This document shows, piece by piece, positions 1 through 6,302 of a DNA stretch of 7,108 nucleotides. Below the pieces are notes generated by a model, which was given only the letters and a program-made list of their open reading frames with translations, did not search any database and had not been told where the DNA came from. Positions within the stretch are counted from its first letter, which is position 1; each line of letters starts with the position of its first letter. A program made the translations under genes and the position numbers. Origin of the DNA: Bacteroidia bacterium (GTDB taxonomy: Bacteria; Bacteroidota; Bacteroidia; Bacteroidales; Dysgonomonadaceae); contig JAUNRY010000111.1 of NCBI GenBank assembly GCA_030539475.1, positions 1 through 7,108 on the forward strand, read 5' to 3'.

Positions 1-39
1 TCAATCGTAAAAGAATCAGCAAACAAAAAAAATAACTTC

Positions 40-1737
40 ATGAATTCGCAGAAAATTTTAATTTATCAGGTTTTGCCGCGTTTGCTCGGAAACACGCGAA
101 CAACCAATATTCAAAACGGAACCATTGAGGAGAACGGATGTGGAAAGTTTAACGATATTACCGGAAAGTTTCTCCATCAACTCAAAAAAAACGGATACTC
201 CCACGTTTGGTTCATCGGGGTGTTGGCGCATGCCTCGGCAACCGATTACACCACATACGGAATACCGCGGGAATATCCCGAAATAATCAAAGGCATGGCC
301 GGATCGCCTTACGCCGTGCGCGACTATTACGACGTGGACCCCGATTTGGCGGTGAACGTAAACAACCGCATGCGTGAGTTTGAAGCCATGATAGAACGCG
401 TACACAACGTCGGAATGAAGGTGATTATCGATTTTATTCCCAATCACCTGGCCAGGAACTATCAATCGGTAAATCGCCCCAAGAGAACCAAAGAGTTTGG
501 CAGCAACGACGACAATTCGGTGGCCTTTTCGCCCGCCAACAACTTTTATTACCTGCCCGGCGAAGAGCTGGAAATACAGTTTCCGGTAAAGAAAATGGCG
601 GAGGTTTCCTACAAGGAGTCGCCCGCCAAGGTTACCGGAAACGATTGTTTTACCAACCGCCCCACGCAGTACGACTGGTACGAAACCGTGAAATTGAATT
701 ACGGCGTGGATATGCAAAACGGAAACGTGAAGCATTTCGACAAAATTCCCGACACGTGGAAAAAGATGAAAGACGTGCTGATGTTCTGGTCGAAGAAAAA
801 GATTGACGGGTTTCGCGTGGATATGGCCGAAATGGTTCCGCTGGAGTTTTGGCAATGGGCTATTCCACAAGTGAAAAAGAAATTTCCGGACATGATTTTT
901 CTGGCGGAGATATACAATCCCGACGCATATCGCTCGTTTCTCGCCCACAACAATTTCGATTACCTGTACGACAAAGTGGGCCTCTACGACGTGCTGCGCG
1001 ATGTGGCCTGCGGATACCGCCCTTCGTCGGACATCACTTTCACGTTGAACAACGTGGGCGATATTCAGCGTCAAATGCTCAATTTTATCGAAAACCACGA
1101 CGAGCAGCGAGTAGCGTCGGATTACTTCCTGAAAAACGGAAAAGACGGAAAAGCGGCCATGATTGTTTCCGCCTGTGTAAACACCAACCCGCTGATGGTT
1201 TATTTTGGGCAGGAACTCGGTGAGCGCGGCATGGACCAAGAAGGATTCAGCGGCAAAAACGGCCGCACCACCATTTTCGATTATTGGTCGGTAGATACCG
1301 TGAGGCGTTGGAACAACAACGGTAAATGGAACGAAACCTTATTGACGAACGAGGAAAAGGATTTGAAAAAATTCTATGCCAAGCTGCTCACGTTGTGCAA
1401 CAAGGAAAAATCGCTGTACGCAGGCCGTTTTTACGACCTGATGTCGGCCAACTACGATAATCCGGAGTTCGATTCCACCCGGCAGTTCGCTTTTTTGCGG
1501 GGCGTGGAAAACGAATTAATTCTGGTGGTTGTTAATTTCGACAATAAAGACGCCGAAGTTGCCGTACATATTCCCACTCACGCCTTGGAGTTTTTCTTAA
1601 TGGCTCAAAACGAAAGTTTTAAAGCATTTCCGTTGTTGTTCAACAGCAAGTTACGCCTATCGTTTTCGGTAAATAATCCGCTTCGGGTAACCGTTTCGGC
1701 AAACTCGGGCGAGCTGTACAAAATTTCCGCCTTATAA
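40..1737 (+). CDS. Cytoplasmic GH13 alpha-amylase-family glycoside hydrolase
   Basis: 565-residue enzyme expected to cleave or rearrange alpha-1,4-glucosidic bonds in maltooligosaccharides or glycogen-like glucans. All conserved GH13 regions are visible on a (beta/alpha)8 barrel: SPYAVRDYYDVDP (89-101), region I DFIPNH (131-136), region II GFRVDMAE with Arg259 and nucleophile Asp261, region III FLAEIYNP with acid/base Glu290, and region IV ENHDE (351-355) with His353 and Asp354. The last roughly 95 residues look like the usual C-terminal beta-sandwich domain. There is no signal peptide or lipobox, so it should act in the cytoplasm, unlike SusG-type outer-surface amylases. The ATG at 40 is preceded by an A-rich stretch without a Shine-Dalgarno sequence, usual for Bacteroidota. 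The promoter is not visible in the 39 bases upstream, so it may belong to a transcript that starts outside the window. No other glycan gene lies beside it here. The family is secure; the exact substrate and GH13 subfamily are not. Confidence 0.93.
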   Translation: MNSQKILIYQVLPRLLGNTRTTNIQNGTIEENGCGKFNDITGKFLHQLKKNGYSHVWFIGVLAHASATDYTTYGIPREYPEIIKGMAGSPYAVRDYYDVDPDLAVNVNNRMREFEAMIERVHNVGMKVIIDFIPNHLARNYQSVNRPKRTKEFGSNDDNSVAFSPANNFYYLPGEELEIQFPVKKMAEVSYKESPAKVTGNDCFTNRPTQYDWYETVKLNYGVDMQNGNVKHFDKIPDTWKKMKDVLMFWSKKKIDGFRVDMAEMVPLEFWQWAIPQVKKKFPDMIFLAEIYNPDAYRSFLAHNNFDYLYDKVGLYDVLRDVACGYRPSSDITFTLNNVGDIQRQMLNFIENHDEQRVASDYFLKNGKDGKAAMIVSACVNTNPLMVYFGQELGERGMDQEGFSGKNGRTTIFDYWSVDTVRRWNNNGKWNETLLTNEEKDLKKFYAKLLTLCNKEKSLYAGRFYDLMSANYDNPEFDSTRQFAFLRGVENELILVVVNFDNKDAEVAVHIPTHALEFFLMAQNESFKAFPLLFNSKLRLSFSVNNPLRVTVSANSGELYKISAL

Positions 1738-1759
1738 GGATTTATTAGAATTTAGTTTG

Positions 1760-1767
1760 TACTTTTG
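1760..1767 (+). promoter_or_regulatory. Probable -7 box of the prs promoter
   Basis: TACTTTTG matches the Bacteroidota sigma-ABfr -7 consensus TAnnTTTG exactly and lies 70 bases before the prs start, in the gap after the amylase gene. No convincing TTTG -33 box sits 19-21 bases upstream, so this is a one-box match. Transcription would start near 1772 and give an AT-rich leader of about 65 bases. Confidence 0.5.
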
Positions 1768-1837
1768 TTCATCCGATAGCTTTTATAAAGAAAAAATCAA
1801 TCACTAATTATATCAACTAAATCATAATCAATAAGTC

Positions 1838-2773
1838 ATGCACGACAAGCCGTTTAAAATTTTTTCGGGCACAAAATCTCGTTACTTCGCCGAGAAAGTT
1901 TGCAATAGTTTACAATGTCCGTTAGGAAACATGATTATCGAGCATTTCGCCGATGGAGAATTTTCGGTATCTTACGAAGAATCCATTCGCGGAAGGCAGG
2001 TTTTCTTAATCCAATCCACTTTCCCCAATTCCGATAACCTGATGGAGCTGATGCTCATGATTGATGCCGCCAAGCGCGCCTCGGCGAAATCCATCATCGC
2101 CGTTATTCCCTATTTCGGTTGGGCGCGCCAAGACAGGAAAGACAAGCCGCGCGTGAGTATCGGGGCAAAACTCATTGCCGATATGCTCAGTACGGCAGGT
2201 ATCAGCCGGTTGATTACCATGGATTTACATGCCGACCAGATTCAAGGGTTCTTCAACGTGCCGGTAGACCACCTGTATGCATCGGGCGTGTTTGTGGATT
2301 ACATGAAAACGTTTAATCAAGACAATTTGGTTATTGCCACACCCGATGTGGGCGGAACCAAACGCGCCAGCGCTTATGCCAAGTTTTTGGGATGCCCCAT
2401 GGTTATCTGCTACAAAATAAGAAAGAAAGCGAACGTTATTTCCGATATGCAGATTATCGGCGATGTGGAAGGTATGGACGTGTTGCTGATCGACGACATT
2501 GTGGATACGGCCGGAACCATGACCAAAGCCGCCGAATTGATGATGCAAAACGGCGCAAAATCCGTGCGGGCTGTTGCCAGCCATGCCGTTATGTCGGATC
2601 CGGCAAGCGACCGGGTGGACAATTCCGCGCTTACTGAAATTATTTTCACCGATAGCATCCCCTATACCAAATCGTGCAGCAAGGTGAAAATATTGTCTGT
2701 TGCCGATATGTTTGCCGACGCTATCTTGAGGGTTTGCAACAACGAGTCGATTAGTTCGCTGTATGTGGTGTAG
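1838..2773 (+). CDS. prs: Ribose-phosphate pyrophosphokinase (PRPP synthetase)
   Basis: 311 residues, the usual length for class I PRPP synthetase. It transfers the pyrophosphoryl group of ATP to ribose 5-phosphate, making PRPP for purine, pyrimidine, NAD, histidine and tryptophan synthesis in the cytoplasm. Visible signatures: FADGE (37-41), the ATP-side segment RQDRK (97-101), the family signature DLHADQIQGFF (129-139) with metal-binding His131, the TPDVGGTKRA segment (168-177), the basic flexible-loop segment KIRKKANV (193-200), and the ribose-phosphate/PRPP loop LLIDDIVDTAGTM (216-228) with Asp219 and Asp220. Everything needed for activity is present. A -7 box about 70 bases upstream and the 100-base gap from the amylase gene suggest independent transcription. 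The start has no clear Shine-Dalgarno sequence but begins the protein at the expected place relative to the family (HDKPFKIFSG). A short inverted repeat directly follows the stop. Confidence 0.98.
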   Translation: MHDKPFKIFSGTKSRYFAEKVCNSLQCPLGNMIIEHFADGEFSVSYEESIRGRQVFLIQSTFPNSDNLMELMLMIDAAKRASAKSIIAVIPYFGWARQDRKDKPRVSIGAKLIADMLSTAGISRLITMDLHADQIQGFFNVPVDHLYASGVFVDYMKTFNQDNLVIATPDVGGTKRASAYAKFLGCPMVICYKIRKKANVISDMQIIGDVEGMDVLLIDDIVDTAGTMTKAAELMMQNGAKSVRAVASHAVMSDPASDRVDNSALTEIIFTDSIPYTKSCSKVKILSVADMFADAILRVCNNESISSLYVV

Positions 2774-2776
2774 AGA

Positions 2777-2817
2777 GGTAATTAGTAATGGATAATTACC
2801 AATTAATTGATAATTAC
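2777..2817. repeat. AT-rich inverted and direct repeat cluster after prs
   Basis: GGTAATTA (2777-2784) and TAATTACC (2793-2800) form a perfect 8-base inverted repeat around an 8-base loop, starting four bases after the prs stop. GATAATTAC occurs twice, at 2791-2799 and 2809-2817, 18 bases apart. Such TAATTA-rich tracts are familiar between genes in Bacteroidota. The hairpin is too AT-rich and lacks a T tract, so I do not call it a terminator. Confidence 0.55.
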
Positions 2818-2866
2818 TATTTCTAAAGTATCCCCATCCTGAAAGTGGCGAAAAAATGGAATTTCA

Positions 2867-3862
2867 ATGAGAAAAATTGTTACCTGTTTTATTATTTTGT
2901 TCGGTTTTGTGGCTGCAAACGCTCAAAAACTGAATTTCAACAACGACGGTTCGTTCAAAATAGCGCAATTTACGGATGTACATTACGTGCACGGAAATTC
3001 AAAATCGGATACCGCGCTGCTGGCAATTCAGCGGGTGCTCGATGCCGAGAAACCCGATATGGTAATCTTTACCGGCGATGTTGTTACGGGCAGGCCCGTG
3101 AAAGAAGGGTGGGATGCTATTACCAAACCGGTTATCGACAGAAAAATTCCGTTTGCCGTTACCTTGGGCAATCACGATGACGAAAACGGCGCCACCCGCA
3201 TGGAGCTTGAAAAGCTAATTACCGGCTATCCCTACAACTGCAATTATCCCACGGCCGCGTTGCTGAACGGCGTTATGAACAACGTGATTCCCGTTTACGG
3301 AAGCGAAAAGGATATGCAGGTGAAATCGTTGATTTACTGTTTCGATTCGGGAGCATACTCCACCATGCGCGATGTGCCGGGCTACGGTTGGATTACTACC
3401 GACATTATCGACTGGTATAAAAAACAGAGTCTTCATTTCACCAAGCAAAATAATTTCGAGCCGTTGCCGGCATTGGCCTATTTTCATATTCCCTTGCCGG
3501 AATACCGGCTGGCTTTTAACGACGAAAACAACAAAAGGGTAGGGGTACGCAAGGAAAACGAGTGCCCGCCCGATTTAAATACCGGAATGTTTATTGCCAT
3601 GAAAGAAATGCGCGACGTTATGGCAACCTTTGTGGGACACGATCATGTGAACGATTATATCGTTAATTATTACGATATTGCATTGGCTTACGGACAATTT
3701 ACAGGATGGCGCACCACCTACGTTTCGGAAATGAACGGAGCAAGAATAGTTCAGTTGAAAGAAGGAAAACGCGAATTCGATACCTGGATACGTTTGCTCG
3801 ACGGAAGTGTTAAATACAAGGTGGCTTTTCCCTCCGATTTGGTAACGGAAAAGAAAAAATAG
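2867..3862 (+). CDS. Secreted calcineurin-like metallophosphoesterase (Dcr2-like)
   Basis: 331 residues. A signal peptide is clear: basic MRK, a hydrophobic core, then VAANAQ, with cleavage likely around residue 19 or 20, so the enzyme should act in the periplasm. The two-metal phosphoesterase motifs occur in order: TDVHY (Asp37, His39), GDVVTG (Asp71), GNHDD (Asn102, His103), FHIPLPEY (His207) and GHDH (His258, His260). These are the ligands expected for a binuclear iron, zinc or manganese centre that hydrolyses phosphomonoesters or diesters. The layout resembles bacterial relatives of yeast Dcr2 and purple acid phosphatases. The substrate cannot be read from the sequence. The ATG at 2867 is chosen because it places the signal peptide at the N-terminus. 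The 93-base gap after prs has no good -7 box, so read-through from prs is possible. The C-terminal 50 residues form a beta-rich, lysine-ended tail. Confidence 0.92.
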   Translation: MRKIVTCFIILFGFVAANAQKLNFNNDGSFKIAQFTDVHYVHGNSKSDTALLAIQRVLDAEKPDMVIFTGDVVTGRPVKEGWDAITKPVIDRKIPFAVTLGNHDDENGATRMELEKLITGYPYNCNYPTAALLNGVMNNVIPVYGSEKDMQVKSLIYCFDSGAYSTMRDVPGYGWITTDIIDWYKKQSLHFTKQNNFEPLPALAYFHIPLPEYRLAFNDENNKRVGVRKENECPPDLNTGMFIAMKEMRDVMATFVGHDHVNDYIVNYYDIALAYGQFTGWRTTYVSEMNGARIVQLKEGKREFDTWIRLLDGSVKYKVAFPSDLVTEKKK

Positions 3863-3901
3863 GTAATTATTCCCCGTTTTAGATTAAAAAGCAAGAAAAA
3901 A

Positions 3902-3932
3902 TTTAACATTCAAAACAAATTTTGTATATTTG
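3902..3932 (+). promoter_or_regulatory. Bacteroidota-type promoter for the structured leader and DUF4332 gene
   Basis: A perfect -7 box TATATTTG lies at 3925-3932. TTTA at 3902-3905, one base off the TTTG -33 consensus, precedes it by 19 bases, which fits the usual 19-21 spacing. Transcription should start near 3937, leaving a leader of about 150 bases before the ATG at 4089. No other -7 box is seen nearer the gene. Confidence 0.65.
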
Positions 3933-3970
3933 GAAACTTATGTTTAAATAATGTTGAAAAAATAATTTAC

Positions 3971-4056
3971 CCGGGTTGCATCAAGGCTGATGGCCGGAAA
4001 GCGCGGCTTTCATCCTTTTATTCAGCCAACAGCCAACCTTGAGCAGTTATTTTTTT
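3971..4056 (+). ncRNA. Structured leader RNA or small RNA upstream of DUF4332 gene (candidate attenuator)
   Basis: This GC-richer island stands out in an otherwise AT-rich gap. An apical hairpin pairs GAAAGC (3997-4002) with GCTTTC (4006-4011). Fold A: TGC plus TCAAGG (3977-3986, one bulged A) pairs with CCTTGAGCA (4037-4045) and is followed immediately by GTTATTTTTTT, like an intrinsic terminator. Fold B: GGTTG (3974-3978) pairs with CAACC (4034-4038), and GGCTGA (3985-3990) pairs with TCAGCC (4022-4027). A and B share strands and exclude each other. The start codon lies 33 bases beyond the T tract. The element could be an attenuator or riboswitch-like leader, or a free-standing RNA of about 120 bases running from the promoter at 3902-3932 to the T tract. 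It does not match the consensus of any riboswitch I know. The base-pairing is seen directly; the function is inferred. Confidence 0.5.
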
Positions 4057-4088
4057 AAATTTTACTAACTCCATAAAAATAAAAATTT

Positions 4089-4496
4089 ATGTCTTACAAA
4101 ATTGAAGAAATTGAAGGAATCGGCCCCGCTTTAGGCGAAAAATTAAGAAGCGCCGGAATTAATTCTGTAGCAGAATTACTGGAAAAATGTGCATCAAAAT
4201 CCGGACGTGCCGCTGTTGCCAAAGAAACCGAAATTAACGAGAAATTTATCTTGAAATGGACCAATCATGCCGACCTTTTCCGCATTAAGGGCGTAGGCCC
4301 CGAGTTTGCCGAATTGCTGGAAGCGTCGGGCGTTGATACCGTAAAAGAATTGCGCAACCGCAATGCCGAAAATCTTTACGCCAAGCTGGTGGAAACCAAC
4401 GAATCCAAGCGATTGGTTCGCCGTTTGCCTTCGGCAGAGCAAGTGGCTCAAATGATTGAGGATGCCAAAGGCCTGGAGCCGATGATGACTTATTAA
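4089..4496 (+). CDS. DUF4332 protein with two helix-hairpin-helix motifs
   Basis: 135 residues, soluble, with no signal peptide. Two helix-hairpin-helix-like units are visible: IEGIGPALGEKLRSAGI (8-24) and IKGVGPEFAELLEASGV (66-82). Each has the G-I/V-G-P turn typical of non-specific DNA-backbone binding in RuvA, NAD-dependent ligase and polymerase relatives. This tandem arrangement over about 130 residues is the DUF4332 family; its biological role is not established. A DNA- or RNA-binding or small structural role is an inference from the fold. The ATG at 4089 is preceded by an A/T-rich leader with no Shine-Dalgarno sequence. The gene appears to be a single-gene unit, with its own promoter at 3902-3932, a long structured leader and a strong terminator 24 bases after the stop. 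That set-up fits a small, possibly abundant protein whose expression is controlled after transcription begins. Confidence 0.88.
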   Translation: MSYKIEEIEGIGPALGEKLRSAGINSVAELLEKCASKSGRAAVAKETEINEKFILKWTNHADLFRIKGVGPEFAELLEASGVDTVKELRNRNAENLYAKLVETNESKRLVRRLPSAEQVAQMIEDAKGLEPMMTY

Positions 4497-4519
4497 GTTG
4501 TTGAAAAATATTTACTGAT

Positions 4520-4555
4520 ACAGCCGTGCAACGAGAATTTGCACGGCTGTTTTTT
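4520..4555 (+). terminator. Intrinsic terminator of the DUF4332 gene
   Basis: ACAGCCGTGCAA (4520-4531) and TTGCACGGCTGT (4539-4550) form a perfect 12-base stem with a 7-base loop, followed by a run of six T (4550-4555). It starts 24 bases after the stop codon. The other side of the stem is not followed by a T run on the minus strand, so it mainly serves the plus-strand gene. Confidence 0.93.
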
Positions 4556-4566
4556 ATAGTTTTATT

Positions 4567-4597
4567 CTGTCATTTCGGCTGTAGGGAGAAATCTGTC
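4567..4597. repeat. Candidate dispersed Bacteroidota intergenic repeat (ATTTC...GAAAT type)
   Basis: The segment reads TGTCATTTCGGC, then GTAGGGAGAAATCTG, with short inverted arms ATTTC (4572-4576) and GAAAT (4588-4592). From memory, closely similar strings recur between genes in many Bacteroidota genomes, often in many copies. Only one copy is in the window, so its repeat status rests on that recollection. It lies between the convergent ends of the DUF4332 gene and the minus-strand secreted protein. Confidence 0.45.
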
Positions 4598-4622
4598 CAC
4601 AAGTTTTCGGGATGATCCAAAC

Positions 4623-5327
4623 TCATCTCCCATAAACAGGAATATACTCTTTTTTCAGCCGTTTGGGAAGAACGTTGCTTTTTTGCGCTCTTTTATTGAG
4701 CCTGTCGAGCGATTTTGTACGGTCTTTTCCCGGGTCGAAATCATCGGAAAGCAGGATAATGGAAATGGTTTCTTCGTCTTCTTCGTTAATTTTAAAAACC
4801 ACGGTTTGGTTTTCTATCACGTTGTTTCCGGCGAGTTTTACCAGAAAATCTTTTCCCGGCGCCGCATCGAAGACAATATCCTGATACCCTAAATTGGAGA
4901 CTTTTATTTTTCTTATTTTTGGGTCGTTGGGTTGTATTATTCTTCCCCTGTCGTCGGTTACGCCCACGCGGATAGCTTTATCCGATTCAGACAAAAATTC
5001 CGTTAAAGCTCCCCGGATGGCGTAATTGTCCAAACCAACCACTCTTACCACCGTTGAGTCTTTTTTGGAACCGTTCACCGGTTCAAAACGGGTTTTTTGT
5101 CCCGAATACTCTTCCGTGTTTATGAGCAAAAAGTTGTCGAAATATTCGTATTTTCCTTCGCCTACCATTCGTGTGGACAACGCGCCAAAGCCACTTACAT
5201 TAAAAACTGCTTTTCCGCCGGAAATCGACAACGAGTCGGCTCCTTCTTTGTAATTTCCCTCAAGATTTTGAGAGTGAATGGAATACGTTGCGAAGAGAAA
5301 AAGAAAAATGGAGATATATTTTTTCAT
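4623..5327 (-). CDS. Secreted protein of unknown function with a basic C-terminal tail
   Basis: I do not recognise this 234-residue protein. MKKYISIFLFLFATYSIHSQ is a clear signal peptide with likely cleavage near residue 19 or 20 (IHSQ-NL). There is no lipobox cysteine, and the protein contains no cysteine at all, so a periplasmic or exported soluble protein is likely. Residues 21-110 are rich in short beta strands with glycine turns. Residues 118-155 (VGVTDDRGR to GYQDIVF) resemble the beta-strand pattern of small carboxypeptidase-regulatory-like or Ig-like domains, only weakly. Residues 165-197 are another beta stretch with an acidic NEEDEET patch. From about residue 201 the chain becomes a basic helix or tail (KDRTKSLDRLNKRAQKSN, PKRLKKEY). 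The ATG at 5327 is chosen because it starts the signal peptide. A -7 box lies about 37 bases upstream, so it can be transcribed apart from the transporter gene 79 bases upstream. Confidence 0.82.
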   Translation of the reverse strand: MKKYISIFLFLFATYSIHSQNLEGNYKEGADSLSISGGKAVFNVSGFGALSTRMVGEGKYEYFDNFLLINTEEYSGQKTRFEPVNGSKKDSTVVRVVGLDNYAIRGALTEFLSESDKAIRVGVTDDRGRIIQPNDPKIRKIKVSNLGYQDIVFDAAPGKDFLVKLAGNNVIENQTVVFKINEEDEETISIILLSDDFDPGKDRTKSLDRLNKRAQKSNVLPKRLKKEYIPVYGR

Positions 5328-5363
5328 ATTATCGGACTTGAATCACAAATTTGTTTGATGTTG

Positions 5364-5371
5364 CAAAAATA
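5364..5371 (-). promoter_or_regulatory. Probable -7 box for the minus-strand secreted-protein gene
   Basis: Read on the minus strand this is TATTTTTG, a full match to TAnnTTTG, 36 bases before the ATG at 5327. A TTTG-like -33 box at the right spacing is not clear, and the surrounding A/T runs make a chance match possible. Confidence 0.45.
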
Positions 5372-5406
5372 ACTTTTTTTATGAACAATCGGCGTTAAAT
5401 TTCCGG

Positions 5407-6204
5407 TTATTTTGCGATTTTCAAAATTCTCAACGCGCCCCTTATGACAATTGTGAAAACCACAATGCCTATGATGAGATCGGGAAGCGCGGAGCTGAGC
5501 AGGTAAACCAGCGCGCCGCTCGCAATAACGCCCAGGTTTATGACAATATCGTTGGAAGTGAATATCATGCTGGCTTTCATGTGCGCTTCGTTGCTTTTGG
5601 CTTTCAGCAGCAGGTAAAGGCAAATTCCGTTGGCAATAAGCGCCAGGAGGGAAATACCAATCATAAACTGAAAATCGGGAAGCGCTTCGCCGAAGATAAA
5701 CCGGCGTACCACTTCCACTAAGCCGATTAACGCGAGCAATATCTGAAAATATCCGGCAAGGCGGGCAACTTCCTTTTTGGCGCTCACGGCTTTGCCAACG
5801 GCGAAAAGGCTGATGGCGTACACAAACGAGTCGGCCAGCATATCCAGGCTGTCGGCTACCAGCGCCATGGAGCGGGAAATAAGGCCGGTGCTTATTTCAA
5901 CAATGAAAAATACGAAATTGATGATCAGTACCGTCCGGAGAATCTTTTTTTGTTTTCCGTCTTCGTTTACAGCCGCTATTTCTTCTTCCGCAATTTCCGA
6001 CGACACGAGCGATGAACCCAGTTTTAACTCATGCAGCGAGTTTTCAATCGTATCCGTTGCGGCGTGGTGGTAAATAATTACTTTCCTGCCCGGGATATCG
6101 ACATCTATTCCGGCTATTTCCGGAATTTCGTCCAGTTTCATCCGAATCAGGTTCTCTTCCGACGGACAGTCCATCTCCTTCACGTGAAATATCGTTTTCA
6201 GCAT
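5407..6204 (-). CDS. CDF-type cation transporter with N-terminal HMA-like domain
   Basis: 265-residue inner-membrane protein, probably exporting a divalent metal ion. Residues 1-70 form a ferredoxin-like HMA-type domain with MDCPSEE at 11-17; the second cysteine of the usual MxCxxC metal site is replaced by Glu. After an acidic linker come about six membrane segments (roughly 91-110, 114-137, 151-169, 181-200, 213-237, 241-258). Segment two has the cation-diffusion-facilitator pattern ADSLDMLAD, giving Asp121 and Asp125. In segment five, FTSND aligns with the usual HxxxD, so Asp219 is kept but the His position is Phe215. The protein stops seven residues after segment six, so the C-terminal cytoplasmic domain of YiiP-like transporters is absent. 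From memory, very similar proteins are widespread in Bacteroidota and annotated simply as cation transporters. The start at 6204 gives the complete HMA-like domain. No clear -7 box is seen upstream; the gene is divergent from the HAD phosphatase gene. Confidence 0.88.
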   Translation of the reverse strand: MLKTIFHVKEMDCPSEENLIRMKLDEIPEIAGIDVDIPGRKVIIYHHAATDTIENSLHELKLGSSLVSSEIAEEEIAAVNEDGKQKKILRTVLIINFVFFIVEISTGLISRSMALVADSLDMLADSFVYAISLFAVGKAVSAKKEVARLAGYFQILLALIGLVEVVRRFIFGEALPDFQFMIGISLLALIANGICLYLLLKAKSNEAHMKASMIFTSNDIVINLGVIASGALVYLLSSALPDLIIGIVVFTIVIRGALRILKIAK

Positions 6205-6253
6205 CGTAATTTTCTTCTATCTGTATCTCAAAACGCCTGCACACCGGTTTTGT

Positions 6254-6285
6254 TTTGCTCCGCACGGGTTTATTTCGTATCTTTA
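6254..6285 (+). promoter_or_regulatory. Promoter of the HAD phosphatase gene
   Basis: TTTG at 6254-6257 (-33 box) and TATCTTTA at 6278-6285 (-7 box, one mismatch in the final G) are separated by 20 bases, as expected for Bacteroidota. Transcription would start near 6290, only about a dozen bases before the ATG at 6303. The promoter lies in the 98-base divergent gap shared with the transporter gene. Confidence 0.65.
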
Positions 6286-6302
6286 TCAACAAATTTTTAA
6301 GG

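Noticed and set aside
58..1239. A 393-codon open frame on the minus strand, opposite the amylase gene
   Set aside because: It lies wholly inside a gene with intact GH13 catalytic motifs, shows no recognisable domain, and its His/Val-rich composition is what the complement of this gene's codon use gives.
1730..1739. CCTTATAAGG palindrome over the amylase stop codon, considered as a terminator or operator
   Set aside because: Ten bases with no loop and no T tract; too short and AT-centred to terminate, and no matching partner site nearby.
3940..3965. Tiny leader peptides (ATG TTT AAA TAA and ATG TTG AAA AAA TAA) before the structured leader
   Set aside because: Three and four codons only, with no run of regulatory amino-acid codons and no ribosome site; expected by chance in AT-rich DNA.
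3971..4056. Leader considered as a fluoride, TPP, SAM, preQ1, cyclic-di-GMP or cobalamin riboswitch
   Set aside because: None of the conserved core sequences of these classes is present; only generic stems and a CTGATGG string are shared in part.
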